A stretch of DNA of 55,670 bases from an uncultured Spirochaetales bacterium (GTDB taxonomy: Bacteria > Spirochaetota > Spirochaetia > Sphaerochaetales > Sphaerochaetaceae), in contig CASEGX010000015.1 in assembly GCA_949287505.1 (NCBI GenBank), positions 1-55,670 on the forward strand, in the 5' to 3' direction. The notes beneath the pieces are model-generated. The model did no database searches. It worked only from the letters and a program-made list of their open reading frames with translations, and was not told the DNA's origin. How positions within the stretch are numbered: position 1 is the stretch's first letter; every line of letters starts with the position of its first letter. Of this stretch, positions 33,435 through 41,934 are shown piece after piece. A program made the position numbers and the translations under genes.

Positions 33435-35012
33435 TCAGATCAGAAGATCTGCATATGCTTTCAGAAGTTCATCTCCCTCGCATCCTGCAAGGACTTTCTT
33501 CGCAAGAACCTTGCCAAGCTGCACTCCTTCCTGATCGAAGGAATTGAGATTCCAGATGAAGCCCTGGAACATCACCTTGTTCTCATAGTGGGCAAGAAGC
33601 GCACCAAGGGAAGAAGGTGTGAGTTCGTCGCCGTAGATGAGGGATGATGGCCTGTTCCCATCGAATTCCTTGTTTGGGTTATCATCATCCTTGCCGCGTG
33701 CAAATGCCGCAATCTGCGCAGAGAGATTTGCATTGAGCTTTGTCTGGCTGTATGAACCGGCGGTAATGATGTCGTTGCCGTACTGGCATTTCCTGAAGCC
33801 GATGAACTGGAGAGGAATGATATCCGTTCCCTGATGCAGCAGCTGGTAGAATGAGTGCTGTCCGTTCGTTCCGGGTTCACCGAAGATGACAGGACCTGTA
33901 GGATAGGAGATCTTCTCGCCATTTCTGTTGACATGCTTTCCGTTTGATTCCATATCAAGCTGCTGGAGATGTGCAGGGAAGCGGGAGAGCGCCTGTGAGT
34001 AGGGGAGTATCGCAGTGGAAGGATAGCCCATCACATTCCTCAGATAGAAACCTGCCAGTGCATCCATCAGTGCGCCGTTTCTGGTTATGTCCGTCTCCGT
34101 TGAAAGCACATCCTCTTCATGTGCGCCGCTTAGAAGTGCACTGAACGTATCAAAACCATAAGCAAGAGAGAGCACGACACCACCGACTGCTGATGTCGAT
34201 GAATAACGTCCACCGATGTAGTCATCCATGAAGAATGCCGCAAGCATCGACTCATCCTTTGCCAGCGGGGATGTCTTGCTGGTTACGGCAACCATGTGCT
34301 TGGAAGGTACGAGCCCTTCGATGGGGGAGCTCTTGAGTGTTTCCAGCACGAGGTCGCGGTTCGTGAGGGTTTCCTGAGTAGTGCCGCTCTTGGAGACAAG
34401 GATAAAGAGCGTTGTCTCGAAATCGAGGCGTCTGATGACGGCTGCGGCATCGTCGGGGTCGACATTGGAGATGAATTCACCCCTGAGCTGCTTTATTCCC
34501 TTTCCATCTGCCCAGCCCTTGAGTGCAAGATACAGTGCTCTTGGTCCGAGATCTGAGCCGCCGATACCGATCTGGCAGACAGTGGTGAACTTCTTTCCGG
34601 TGGATCCCTTGATACGGCCTTCCCTCACATCCTCGGAGAATTTCCTTATCTTGTCGAGTTCTCCCTTGTAGAACTCATCCTTATCCTCTCCGTCGGCCTC
34701 AATCTTCTTTCCCAGTACATTGCCTCTTGTGAGATGATGGAGAACGAGACGTTTCTCTCCTGTATTCATCATCACTCCGGAAAGGATTTCCTTGTACTTC
34801 CCGACAAGTTCCATTTCATCTGAAAGCTTCTGGAGGGCTTTTACGGTATCATCTGAAAGCGGCATGGCTGCCCAGTTGTATCTGAGACCGCCACCAAGCG
34901 CTATGTCATGTGTCTTTACACGTTCCGGTGTCAGGAGTTCCTTCACCGTGCTTTTCTTTCCATCAAGAAGGGCTTTGTAGCTCTGGGTTTTATCAAGGTT
35001 GATGTATTCCAT
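33435..35012 (-). CDS. pgi: Glucose-6-phosphate isomerase
   Basis: A 525-residue cytosolic isomerase of glucose 6-phosphate and fructose 6-phosphate. QIGIGGSDLGPRALYLAL, the SKSGTTQETLTN phosphate-binding loop, GGRYSSTSAVG with the conserved Arg, and the signature-2-like FGEPGTNGQHSFYQLLHQGT are all present. The length suits the family. Only three bases separate its start from the argR stop, so it appears to be transcribed from the argR promoter, which is unusual for a glycolytic gene. Confidence 0.96.
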   Translation of the reverse strand: MEYINLDKTQSYKALLDGKKSTVKELLTPERVKTHDIALGGGLRYNWAAMPLSDDTVKALQKLSDEMELVGKYKEILSGVMMNTGEKRLVLHHLTRGNVLGKKIEADGEDKDEFYKGELDKIRKFSEDVREGRIKGSTGKKFTTVCQIGIGGSDLGPRALYLALKGWADGKGIKQLRGEFISNVDPDDAAAVIRRLDFETTLFILVSKSGTTQETLTNRDLVLETLKSSPIEGLVPSKHMVAVTSKTSPLAKDESMLAAFFMDDYIGGRYSSTSAVGGVVLSLAYGFDTFSALLSGAHEEDVLSTETDITRNGALMDALAGFYLRNVMGYPSTAILPYSQALSRFPAHLQQLDMESNGKHVNRNGEKISYPTGPVIFGEPGTNGQHSFYQLLHQGTDIIPLQFIGFRKCQYGNDIITAGSYSQTKLNANLSAQIAAFARGKDDDNPNKEFDGNRPSSLIYGDELTPSSLGALLAHYENKVMFQGFIWNLNSFDQEGVQLGKVLAKKVLAGCEGDELLKAYADLLI

Positions 35013-35015
35013 AAA

Positions 35016-35486
35016 TCACTCCTTTATCTCCGGAATCCTTGCATTGAAGCTTTCCAGAAGATCCTCTTTTGTCATTCCCTCGCGGAGAATGACGAATATT
35101 GTGTCATCACCTGCAACGGTTCCGAGGATTTCAGGGAGCGCAAGCACATCAAGGGCAAAGCCCACACTGTTAGCATGTCCCGGTCTTGTCTTAATCACCC
35201 CGAAGTTTCCAGAGAACTCGATGGATATTATACCTCTTCTTACGTCCTGTATGTAGCTTTTCTCAGATTCGCTGACAAGGTCGCTTTCTGGCAATGTGTA
35301 ATAGTATCCGGACCAGCCATCGGAAATCTTTCCGACTTTGAGCATCTTAAGGTCTCTTGAGAGCGTTGCCTGGGTAACGTTGTATCCTTCTTTTTTCAGA
35401 AGTTCCAGGAGAGTGTCCTGATTATCTATCCTGTTGTTCCTGATCAGCTCCTTGACGACGGTAAGTCTGTTATGTCTTTCTTTCAT
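35016..35486 (-). CDS. argR: Arginine repressor ArgR/AhrC
   Basis: The 156-residue regulator has an N-terminal winged helix (MKERHNRLTVVKELIRNN, then YNVTQATLSRDLKMLKV) and a C-terminal oligomerisation/arginine-binding domain with GTVAGDDTIFVI, the Asp pair that contacts arginine. In other bacteria, hexamers with bound arginine repress arginine synthesis and activate catabolism. Start 35486 has CGGAGG five bases upstream. Direct TATGCAT-type repeats overlap its own transcription start, so autorepression is likely. No arginine genes are nearby. Confidence 0.95.
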   Translation of the reverse strand: MKERHNRLTVVKELIRNNRIDNQDTLLELLKKEGYNVTQATLSRDLKMLKVGKISDGWSGYYYTLPESDLVSESEKSYIQDVRRGIISIEFSGNFGVIKTRPGHANSVGFALDVLALPEILGTVAGDDTIFVILREGMTKEDLLESFNARIPEIKE

Positions 35487-35498
35487 TAATCCTCCGGA

Positions 35499-35525
35499 AT
35501 GCATAAGTATGCATAATCTATGCAA
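35499..35525 (-). promoter_or_regulatory. Candidate ARG boxes in the argR leader
   Basis: ATGCATA occurs at 35499-35505 and 35509-35515 and ATGCA at 35520-35524, spaced 10 and 11 bases apart, giving overlapping dyads of the TGCAT-type half-sites also seen in ArgR operators of other bacteria. They lie between the -10 element and the SD, covering the probable start of transcription. Confidence 0.6.
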
Positions 35526-35553
35526 TAGTACCGCTTTGAAGCAGTGGTTGCAA
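35525..35553 (-). promoter_or_regulatory. Promoter of argR-pgi
   Basis: On the minus strand TTGCAA (35548-35553) and TACTAT (35525-35530) are exactly 17 bases apart, followed at once by the candidate ARG boxes. This is one of the better sigma-70-like promoters in the window. Confidence 0.6.
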
Positions 35554-35681
35554 TGATTATTTTGTGCGGCAAATGTATGGAATTGCAGAACAATACCTTA
35601 TTCTGTACGTATTAATGAATAAGGGTGTCCAAGAACCGTCAATCATATTATGATGCATTTAATCTGATTCAAGGGGTCAAT

Positions 35682-36227
35682 ATGGCTGTTCTTATTGTGA
35701 TTATCATTGCTTTGATCTTAATTGTCTGGTGCATTTCCACCTACAATTCGCTTGTAAGACTCAGAAACAAGGGCGATGAGGCGGCCTCTGGTATCGATGC
35801 TCATCTGAAAGAGCGGTCAGATCTCATTCCCAACCTTGTTGAGACTGTCAAAGGCTATGCCGGGCATGAAAGCAGTGTCCTGGAGAATGTCATAGAGGCA
35901 AGAAGCAGGGCATCTTCTCTTTCCGGAAGTGAAAGGACAAAGGCTGAAGGAGAGCTTTCCGGGGCGCTTTCAAGGCTTTTTGCTGTTGCAGAGAATTATC
36001 CTGAGCTGAAAGCCAATCAGAATTTCCTGGATCTGCAGAATCAGCTTGCACGCATCGAGGAAACGCTTGCGAATGCAAGGAAGTACTACAATGCCGTTGT
36101 CCGTGAATACAACGACAAGACGATGATGTTCCCTTCATCGGTTATTGCCTCGCTGTTCCATTTCCAGAAACGTGAGTACATAGAGATAGATGAAAGCGAC
36201 AGGGAAAGAGCTGAGGTGAAGTTCTGA
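35682..36227 (+). CDS. lemA: LemA family protein
   Basis: A 181-residue protein with one N-terminal membrane helix (about 2-22) and a helical-bundle periplasmic domain. It shows YNSLVRLRNKGDEAASGIDAHLKERSDLIPNLVETVKGYAGHE, which spans the two standard LemA signatures (KGDEAAS and RSDLIPNLV), and the late NARKYYNAVVREYN. Its biochemical role is unsettled. ATG 35682 is preferred, because an upstream GTG at 35625 would add an unrelated polar segment before the helix. It overlaps the DUF2207 gene by one base, and the pair is widely co-encoded. Confidence 0.92.
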   Translation: MAVLIVIIIALILIVWCISTYNSLVRLRNKGDEAASGIDAHLKERSDLIPNLVETVKGYAGHESSVLENVIEARSRASSLSGSERTKAEGELSGALSRLFAVAENYPELKANQNFLDLQNQLARIEETLANARKYYNAVVREYNDKTMMFPSSVIASLFHFQKREYIEIDESDRERAEVKF

Positions 36228-38059
36228 TGAGAAAGCTCTTTCTCATTGCCTTTTTCCTTCTTCTGATTATTCCTCTCTATGCCGAGGCCTTCATACTGGA
36301 CTATTACTCCGTCATCATGAACGTCGATGATGAGCGTTCAATGACCATAAAAGAGGATTTCTCGCTTGAATATACAGTCCCATCCCACGGGTTTTACAGG
36401 GATATACAGTACAGATTCCGAGACGGAGTGACTGCTGATGTGGATATACTCTGGACTTCGGAGGATGTGCTTGAGGAGGATAATGGGGAATATATCTCCG
36501 TGCGTTTCGGAGACCCGGACAAGCGCGTGATAGGCGGTCCTTATGAGTATGATATGAAATACACATACTCCTTAGGCGCGGATCCCTATCCCGATTATGA
36601 TGAGATTTATTACAACATAGTCTCTTCTGGTGCGTGGGATACGGTGATTGAACGCCTCGTGTTCTCGGTGACTCTTCCACATCCTGTGTCCCGTGACCGC
36701 ATCTGGCTGACTGCCGGCCCATATGGATCTGAAATGGAGATACCGTTCAACCTCTCAGAGGACGGATGCACGATAAGCGGCCGCTATTCAGGACTTCCTG
36801 CAGGATATAGCGTGACGCTGAGAGTGGAGATGGAAGAGGGGTATTTCAGTGAGGCTGTTCCCCGGTTCAATTTCCGCACACTAAGCTTCTGGCTGTCTCT
36901 CTCGCTCTCTGTCATGGTGGCTGCTCTAGTTCTGTTTGTCTGGTGGCGCTGGGGAAGGGATGAGAAGCTTGTCTTTCCTGTGTCGTACAATCCTCCGGAG
37001 GGGCTGACTCCGATGGATGCTGCTTTCATCTATAAAGGTGCTGCTGACAACAGCGCAGTCTCTGCCATGCTCATCTACTGGGCAGACAAGGGCATTATAG
37101 AAATAACTGACAATGGAGATGATGACTTTGTCTTCACGCGTCTTTCGGATATCCCGGAAGGGGCAGGGGATGCTGAAAAAAGGCTTTTCAATGCTTTCTT
37201 CGCATCCAGTGACTCTGTGGATACGAAAAGCCTGAGGATCCTTGGGTTTGCCTCAAAGCTTCAGGGCGTGCGAAAGGCTGAAAGTGAGTATTTCACAGGG
37301 GAGCGCAGCCTCTCTTCTCCTTCTTCTGTCCGTCTGAGAAAGCGTGTGATGCTTCTTTTGATAATCCCTGTGATTCTTCACGCCTTCATCTCGACACTCA
37401 CACTTCCTCTTTTCATGTCAGTCTTTGTATTGTTTCCATCCCTGATGGCCTATCTTGTGCTTCGGTCACAAGCAGGGGCAATAGAGAGGAAGATGAGGGG
37501 AAGCGGATTCCGTTTCTCCTATATTGCAGCTCCTTCTGCCTTCCTTCTTTTCATCTGGTTTTTCATTGTGTCAGCACTCTCTCCGTATGATCTGACATAT
37601 ACAAGGACAGTCATTGAGACTGCTGTCTTTCTCATATCTCTCATGGTCTCCATGCTTGCCTCAGCTTCCATAGACCGCAGAAGCGAGTATGCGGATAAAG
37701 TTCTCTCCTCCGTACTTGGTTACAGGGAATTCATCGAGAAGGTCGAGAAGGACAGGATTGAGAAACTCTCAAAGGAAGATCCACAGTTTTTCTATCATGT
37801 TCTCTCGTATGCCATGGCTCTGGACACAGAGGATGAATGGGTGAGGGCTTTCAGCGGTATGTATGTTGAACCTGCCCGCTGGTATCATGGAGACGATGTT
37901 GCGGATATCTACATTCTTTCCTCGTTCTCAAGGCGCTGGAATCATGCATACTCCTCTGTGATTGCTCCTCAGCCACGTGGAGGCGGGGCAAGGACCACAA
38001 GGGGCAGTTCCGGATTCTCAGGAGGAGGATTTTCAGGAGGTGGAGGAAGAAGCTGGTGA
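36227..38059 (+). CDS. DUF2207 membrane protein with Gly-rich C-terminus
   Basis: A 610-residue protein. The signal peptide (MRKLFLIAFFLLLIIPLYAEA) leads into an extracytoplasmic DUF2207 domain of about 200 residues (YSVIMNVDDERSMTIKEDF, HGFYRDIQYRF), then a membrane helix near 217-240, a cytoplasmic part with MDAAFIYKG and winged-helix-like character, two or three more helices near 380-480, and a tail ending GGGFSGGGGRSW. The tail resembles that of TPM-domain proteins, which are the other frequent LemA partner. The start TGATGA overlaps the lemA stop. Function is unknown; an envelope-maintenance complex with LemA is a reasonable guess. Confidence 0.88.
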   Translation: MRKLFLIAFFLLLIIPLYAEAFILDYYSVIMNVDDERSMTIKEDFSLEYTVPSHGFYRDIQYRFRDGVTADVDILWTSEDVLEEDNGEYISVRFGDPDKRVIGGPYEYDMKYTYSLGADPYPDYDEIYYNIVSSGAWDTVIERLVFSVTLPHPVSRDRIWLTAGPYGSEMEIPFNLSEDGCTISGRYSGLPAGYSVTLRVEMEEGYFSEAVPRFNFRTLSFWLSLSLSVMVAALVLFVWWRWGRDEKLVFPVSYNPPEGLTPMDAAFIYKGAADNSAVSAMLIYWADKGIIEITDNGDDDFVFTRLSDIPEGAGDAEKRLFNAFFASSDSVDTKSLRILGFASKLQGVRKAESEYFTGERSLSSPSSVRLRKRVMLLLIIPVILHAFISTLTLPLFMSVFVLFPSLMAYLVLRSQAGAIERKMRGSGFRFSYIAAPSAFLLFIWFFIVSALSPYDLTYTRTVIETAVFLISLMVSMLASASIDRRSEYADKVLSSVLGYREFIEKVEKDRIEKLSKEDPQFFYHVLSYAMALDTEDEWVRAFSGMYVEPARWYHGDDVADIYILSSFSRRWNHAYSSVIAPQPRGGGARTTRGSSGFSGGGFSGGGGRSW

Positions 38060-38652
38060 ATGACGGACTGTATATGATCCTCGCATTGCTTTATGTCTCT
38101 GCGGTGCTGTCTCTCTCTGCTGTGGCTCTCCGCAAGGGATTCTGGAGTTCAGAAGAGGCCAGAAAAGGGGTGCATGTCCTCGTATCCTTTTCTGTTTTCC
38201 TGATTGCATACTGCATCTCTTCTCCTTTCCTCCGTCTTGCCGGGCCCATGATTTTCATAGTCATGAACGGCTTCATCGGATATAAAACCGGATCAAGGAT
38301 GACGGGGCTTGTCCTCTATCCTCTTTCACTTCTCATTCTCACATCCGCCATGAATCTTGGCTTTCTCTCTCCTCGTTCCCTTGTCGCTGCGTCTCTCACA
38401 ATGGGGCTTGGAGATGGGGCTGCAGCTGTTGCCGGAATGAGGATGGGGGAGCACAGGCTTGGCAGAAAGACGCTTGAAGGCTCTGAAGCGATGTTTGCAG
38501 TGACATTCCTTGTTTTCCTGCTTTCAGGAGAAAACTGGTCAATGTCGTTTATGGCAGCTGCGGTCATAGCAGCCGCGGAGGCTCTGTCCCCGCATGGCCT
38601 TGATAATCTCATTGTTCCATTGATTGCAGCGGTATTTGCGGAGGTGATATGA
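38056..38652 (+). CDS. SEC59/DGK1/VTE5-like CTP-dependent lipid or isoprenoid-alcohol kinase
   Basis: A 198-residue polytopic membrane protein with about six helices. The motif EEARKGVHVLVS near residue 35 and GDGAAAVAGMRMGEHRLGRK, followed by TLEGS (about 118-145), match the dolichol/phytol/diacylglycerol CTP-kinase family rather than CdsA. VTE5 in plants phosphorylates phytol, while DGK1 and SEC59 act on diacylglycerol and dolichol. It starts at GTG overlapping the DUF2207 stop and overlaps the DUF92 gene (ATGA), so the two kinase-like proteins should be made together. Confidence 0.78.
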   Translation: MNDGLYMILALLYVSAVLSLSAVALRKGFWSSEEARKGVHVLVSFSVFLIAYCISSPFLRLAGPMIFIVMNGFIGYKTGSRMTGLVLYPLSLLILTSAMNLGFLSPRSLVAASLTMGLGDGAAAVAGMRMGEHRLGRKTLEGSEAMFAVTFLVFLLSGENWSMSFMAAAVIAAAEALSPHGLDNLIVPLIAAVFAEVI

Positions 38653-39473
38653 AATCCTGGACGGGCATTCTTGATTCCCTCTTCTTCTCGTTGCACCTTG
38701 GGTGGAGAGTGGCTGTCATTCTCGTGTTGATGGCTGTTATGGTCGTCATTGCAAGGAAAAGGCATTTCCTGACACTCTCAGGTGCTTTCACTGCCGCTCT
38801 GCTAGGCTTTGTGGTGATGTACATCGGAGGAGTGTCTGCAATTGTCCTTCTGCTTTTCTTCTTCCTATCATCGTCCGTTATCAGCAAGCTTGTCCGGAGT
38901 GATTGTAGCATCGCTGCGAAGGGAAGCGAAAGGGACATGATGCAGGTAATTGCCAATGGCCTTCCTGCAGCGCTCTCCCTCATTCTCTTCCGCCTCTCCC
39001 CATATCCTGATGCATTCCTTGCCGCGTTTGCAGCCGCACTTGCGGAAGCGGAAGCCGATACACTTTCCGGAGAGATCGGGAGATTAAGCCATCGTGATCC
39101 GGTGTCAATAATCACACTCACACGTGTTCCCAAAGGTATTTCAGGCGGAATAACAATACTCGGCCTTGTGTCTGGCGCACTTGCTTCCTTCCTTGTATCG
39201 CTTCTCTTCCTGGGGACCTTCGGCTGTTCTCTGGTGGCTTTCCTCACTGTTGCAGCTTCCGGTTTTCTTGGTTCGGTTCTCGATTCCTTTCTGGGCGCGA
39301 CAGTGCAGGTCCATTACAGGCGTAAGGATGGAAGCATAACGGAAAAAAGCGAGGAAAATGGTGAAAGGAATGAAAGGGCCAGAGGAATCAGATGGATGGA
39401 TAACGATATGGTCAATCTTCTCTCCGGATTCTTCTCCGTGGCCCTTTCCTCTTCATTTATGCTGCTTTTCTGA
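38649..39473 (+). CDS. DUF92 / VTE6-like membrane protein (putative isoprenyl-phosphate kinase)
   Basis: A 274-residue polytopic protein with DUF92 hallmarks: the LSGAFTAALLGFVVMYIGG segment, AALAEAEADTLSGEIGRL (with the conserved Glu/Asp cluster), LTRVPKGISGGITILGLV, and SGFLGSVLDSFLGATVQ. In plants the DUF92 protein VTE6 converts phytyl phosphate to phytyl diphosphate, the step after VTE5. Bacterial members are little studied. The four-base overlap with the VTE5-like gene supports a two-step salvage of an isoprenoid alcohol to its diphosphate. The C-terminus ends in a further helix after a charged loop (about 220-250). Confidence 0.82.
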   Translation: MKSWTGILDSLFFSLHLGWRVAVILVLMAVMVVIARKRHFLTLSGAFTAALLGFVVMYIGGVSAIVLLLFFFLSSSVISKLVRSDCSIAAKGSERDMMQVIANGLPAALSLILFRLSPYPDAFLAAFAAALAEAEADTLSGEIGRLSHRDPVSIITLTRVPKGISGGITILGLVSGALASFLVSLLFLGTFGCSLVAFLTVAASGFLGSVLDSFLGATVQVHYRRKDGSITEKSEENGERNERARGIRWMDNDMVNLLSGFFSVALSSSFMLLF

Positions 39474-39474
39474 T

Positions 39475-39955
39475 TCACATAGGAACAACAATGTTCTCGT
39501 AGAGCTTTCCATTGATGGTAAGCGTTACTTTGTCATTTCCTTCAGAGCTCAGATTCGTCGGGAAGAAGCCGTCGATGGAGAATGTATGGCCTCCGATTGA
39601 GATAATGACGTTCTGTATGTCATATCCGAATTTTGAATAATCAACCACAAGCTTTCCGTCCAGTACGATATCAAGGCCATAGACCTCAGCTGTTCCATTT
39701 TCGATTGTAATTACTTCGCCGTCCGCAGGCTTTCCCTCAAAATTTGCTGCCTGTGATACTGCGTTGTAGAAGAAGTATACGATTGCACTTGGATCAAGTA
39801 CGTGCCCATCGATTTCCGTCTCTCCGACTATTCCCGTGATCTCTTCCGGAGTGGATGGCTCCTCTCCTTTGTTATCAATACCCCCCCCCGTTGGGACTGC
39901 ATGCGATGCCGAAGAACATCATGGCTGCCAACAAAACAATAAAGAGTTTTTTCAT
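39475..39955 (-). CDS. Small lipoprotein with a coding G9 tract (phase-variable candidate, OFF as sequenced)
   Basis: ATG at 39953-39955 with AAGGAG upstream begins MKKLFIVLLAAMMFFGIAC, a lipoprotein signal with Cys19, then SPN and the G9 run. As sequenced it continues GGGY and stops (26 residues). With eight G the frame continues GGGIDNKGEEPSTPEE and stays open for about 135 further codons to TGA at 39475-39477, ending NIVVPM, for about 159 residues in total. The mature part is acidic and beta-rich (INGKLYENIVV, DGKLVVDYSKFGYD); I recognise no domain. It is convergent with the DUF92 gene, one base from its stop, and upstream of groEL on the other strand. The open frame after the tract supports a real gene rather than a decayed one. 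Confidence 0.75.
39881..39889 (-). repeat. C9 (coding-strand G9) tract four codons after the lipidated Cys of the small lipoprotein
   Basis: Twenty-two codons precede the tract, ending Cys-Ser-Pro-Asn. G8 or G11 gives the full protein and G9 gives a TGA five bases downstream. The downstream context TAT is the same as at the GLUG lipoprotein tract. Confidence 0.88.
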
Positions 39956-40071
39956 TTGTTTCTCCTTTTCTATAGGGATATATGTAAAACCTACATGAAT
40001 CAATGATGGAAAGACTGCATTTGGGAAATTTTCCGTTTGTGCGATGAATCAAAAGGAAAAATAAATCTGAC

Positions 40072-40100
40072 TTGCCGACTTTGTCCTTTGTATATATCTT
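40072..40100 (+). promoter_or_regulatory. Candidate groEL promoter
   Basis: TTGCCG at 40072-40077 and TATCTT at 40095-40100 are 17 bases apart. No CIRCE inverted repeat is visible between here and the start codon, so HrcA control is not indicated. Confidence 0.4.
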
Positions 40101-40151
40101 ATCTGTTGGCAGCAATCTGCTATTCGAAAAATATAAGGAGATACATAGATT

Positions 40152-41783
40152 ATGGCAAAGCAGCTTCAGTTCAATGAAGAGGCTAGGAAGTCTCTGGTAA
40201 ATGGTGTTGAGAAGATATCCAAGGCAGTAATGACTACACTTGGTCCAAAGGGAAGACTTGTTCTTCTTGATAAGAAGTATGGTGCTCCTACAGTGACAAA
40301 GGACGGTGTTTCCGTTGCTCGTGAGATTGAGCTTGAGGATCCGTTCGAGAACATGGGTGCACAGCTTCTGAAGGAAGTCGCGGCAAAGACAAATGACGTT
40401 GCCGGAGATGGAACAACAACAGCTACTGTCCTTGCATGGTCAATCACCAAGGAAGGAATGAAGAGTGTTGCTGCTGGTGTAAGCCCGATGGGAATCAAGA
40501 AGGGTATCGATAAGGCTGTCGAGGATACCGTTGACTGCATCAAGGGACAGGCCAAGATGATCCAGGATAAGGAAGAGATTGCACAGGTCGCTTCAATCTC
40601 TGCAAATAACGATAGAACAATCGGCGATGAGATTGCAAATGCAATGGACAAGGTAGGCAAGGATGGAGTCATCACTGTCGAGGAGTCCAAGACAATCGAG
40701 ACAACAGTTGATTTCGTTGAGGGTATGCAGTTCGACCGCGGATACCTTTCCGCATATTTCTGCAACAACAGAGATACCATGACTGCTGTTCTCGACAACC
40801 CGTACATTCTCATCTATGACAAGAAGATTTCTGCAATGAAGGATCTTCTCCCTGTTCTTGAGAAGGTAGCACAGTCCGGCAAGCCGCTTCTTATCATCGC
40901 AGAGGATGTCGATGGCGAAGCTCTTGCAACACTCGTTCTCAACGCAGTCCGCGGCACACTCTCAGTTGTCGCAGTGAAAGCACCGGGATTCGGTGACAGA
41001 AGAAAGGCAATGCTTGAGGATATCGCTATTCTCACAGGTGGTCAGGTAATCACAGAAGAGCTTGGAATGAAGCTTGAGAATGCAGATATCTCAATGCTCG
41101 GAAGAGCAAAGAACATCAAGGTCGAGAAGGAGAATACTACAATCATCAATGGTGCAGGTTCTTCCGATGCTATCCGCGACAGGATCGCACAGATCAAGAT
41201 GCAGATTGAGGATTGCACATCCGACTATGACAGAGAGAAGCTCCAGGAGAGACTTGCAAAGCTTGCAGGTGGTGTTGCTGTTGTTAACGTTGGTGCAGCT
41301 ACAGAAGTTGAGCTCAAGGAGAAGAAGCACAGAGTAGAGGATGCTCTCAGTGCAACACGTGCAGCTATCGAAGAGGGTGTCATCCCTGGTGGTGGAGTTG
41401 CTCTTGTTCAGGCTGTCAACGAGCTTCAGAAGAAGGACCTTTCTGCACTCACAGAGGAAGAGAAGGTTGGTTACAGGATTGTCATCCGCGCACTTGAGGA
41501 GCCTATCAGACAGATTGCAGAGAATGCAGGTGTTGATGGATCCATCATCGCAGATACATGTAAGAAGGAGAAGAAGGGTGTTGGTTTCGATGCCAATGCA
41601 ATGAAGTGGGTCAATATGGTAGAGAGCGGTATCATCGATCCTGTGAAGGTCACAAGATCTGCTCTTCAGAATGCAGCTTCAATTGCTTCCCTCATTCTCA
41701 CAACAGAATGTGCAGTTACAGATATCCCTGCTCCAGAACCGGCAGCACCAGCTAACCCGGGTATGGGCGGCGGAATGATGTAA
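40152..41783 (+). CDS. groEL: Chaperonin GroEL (Hsp60)
   Basis: A 543-residue chaperonin subunit forming the folding cage. It has [19 protein letters not shown], the ATP-site motifs TLGPKGR and [32 protein letters not shown], and a Gly/Met-rich tail ending GMGGGMM. TAAGGAG precedes ATG 40152. Codon choice is strongly biased, as expected for a highly expressed gene. It stands alone: groES is not upstream or downstream, unlike in most bacteria. Confidence 0.98.
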   Translation: MAKQLQFNEEARKSLVNGVEKISKAVMTTLGPKGRLVLLDKKYGAPTVTKDGVSVAREIELEDPFENMGAQLLKEVAAKTNDVAGDGTTTATVLAWSITKEGMKSVAAGVSPMGIKKGIDKAVEDTVDCIKGQAKMIQDKEEIAQVASISANNDRTIGDEIANAMDKVGKDGVITVEESKTIETTVDFVEGMQFDRGYLSAYFCNNRDTMTAVLDNPYILIYDKKISAMKDLLPVLEKVAQSGKPLLIIAEDVDGEALATLVLNAVRGTLSVVAVKAPGFGDRRKAMLEDIAILTGGQVITEELGMKLENADISMLGRAKNIKVEKENTTIINGAGSSDAIRDRIAQIKMQIEDCTSDYDREKLQERLAKLAGGVAVVNVGAATEVELKEKKHRVEDALSATRAAIEEGVIPGGGVALVQAVNELQKKDLSALTEEEKVGYRIVIRALEEPIRQIAENAGVDGSIIADTCKKEKKGVGFDANAMKWVNMVESGIIDPVKVTRSALQNAASIASLILTTECAVTDIPAPEPAAPANPGMGGGMM

Positions 41784-41801
41784 TAGAGAATACTCATACT
41801 G

Positions 41802-41831
41802 GCGGCAGGGCAGCAGCTTTGCCGCTTTTTT
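41802..41831 (+). terminator. Terminator of groEL
   Basis: GCGGCA (41802-41807) pairs with TGCCGC (41820-41825), extended inward by wobble pairs, and is followed by a run of six T. Confidence 0.85.
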
Positions 41832-41934
41832 GTCTGAGAATACAGACTGCCGTCACACAATGCCTTATCGTGTTGACTGCGGTTTGTCTCTGATGTTACC
41901 TTCTGTGTAATACGTACTGAGAGGTTTAGAAGAA

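Noticed and set aside
40000-40151. CIRCE element before groEL
   Set aside because: No TTAGCACTC/GAGTGCTAA pair was found by eye.
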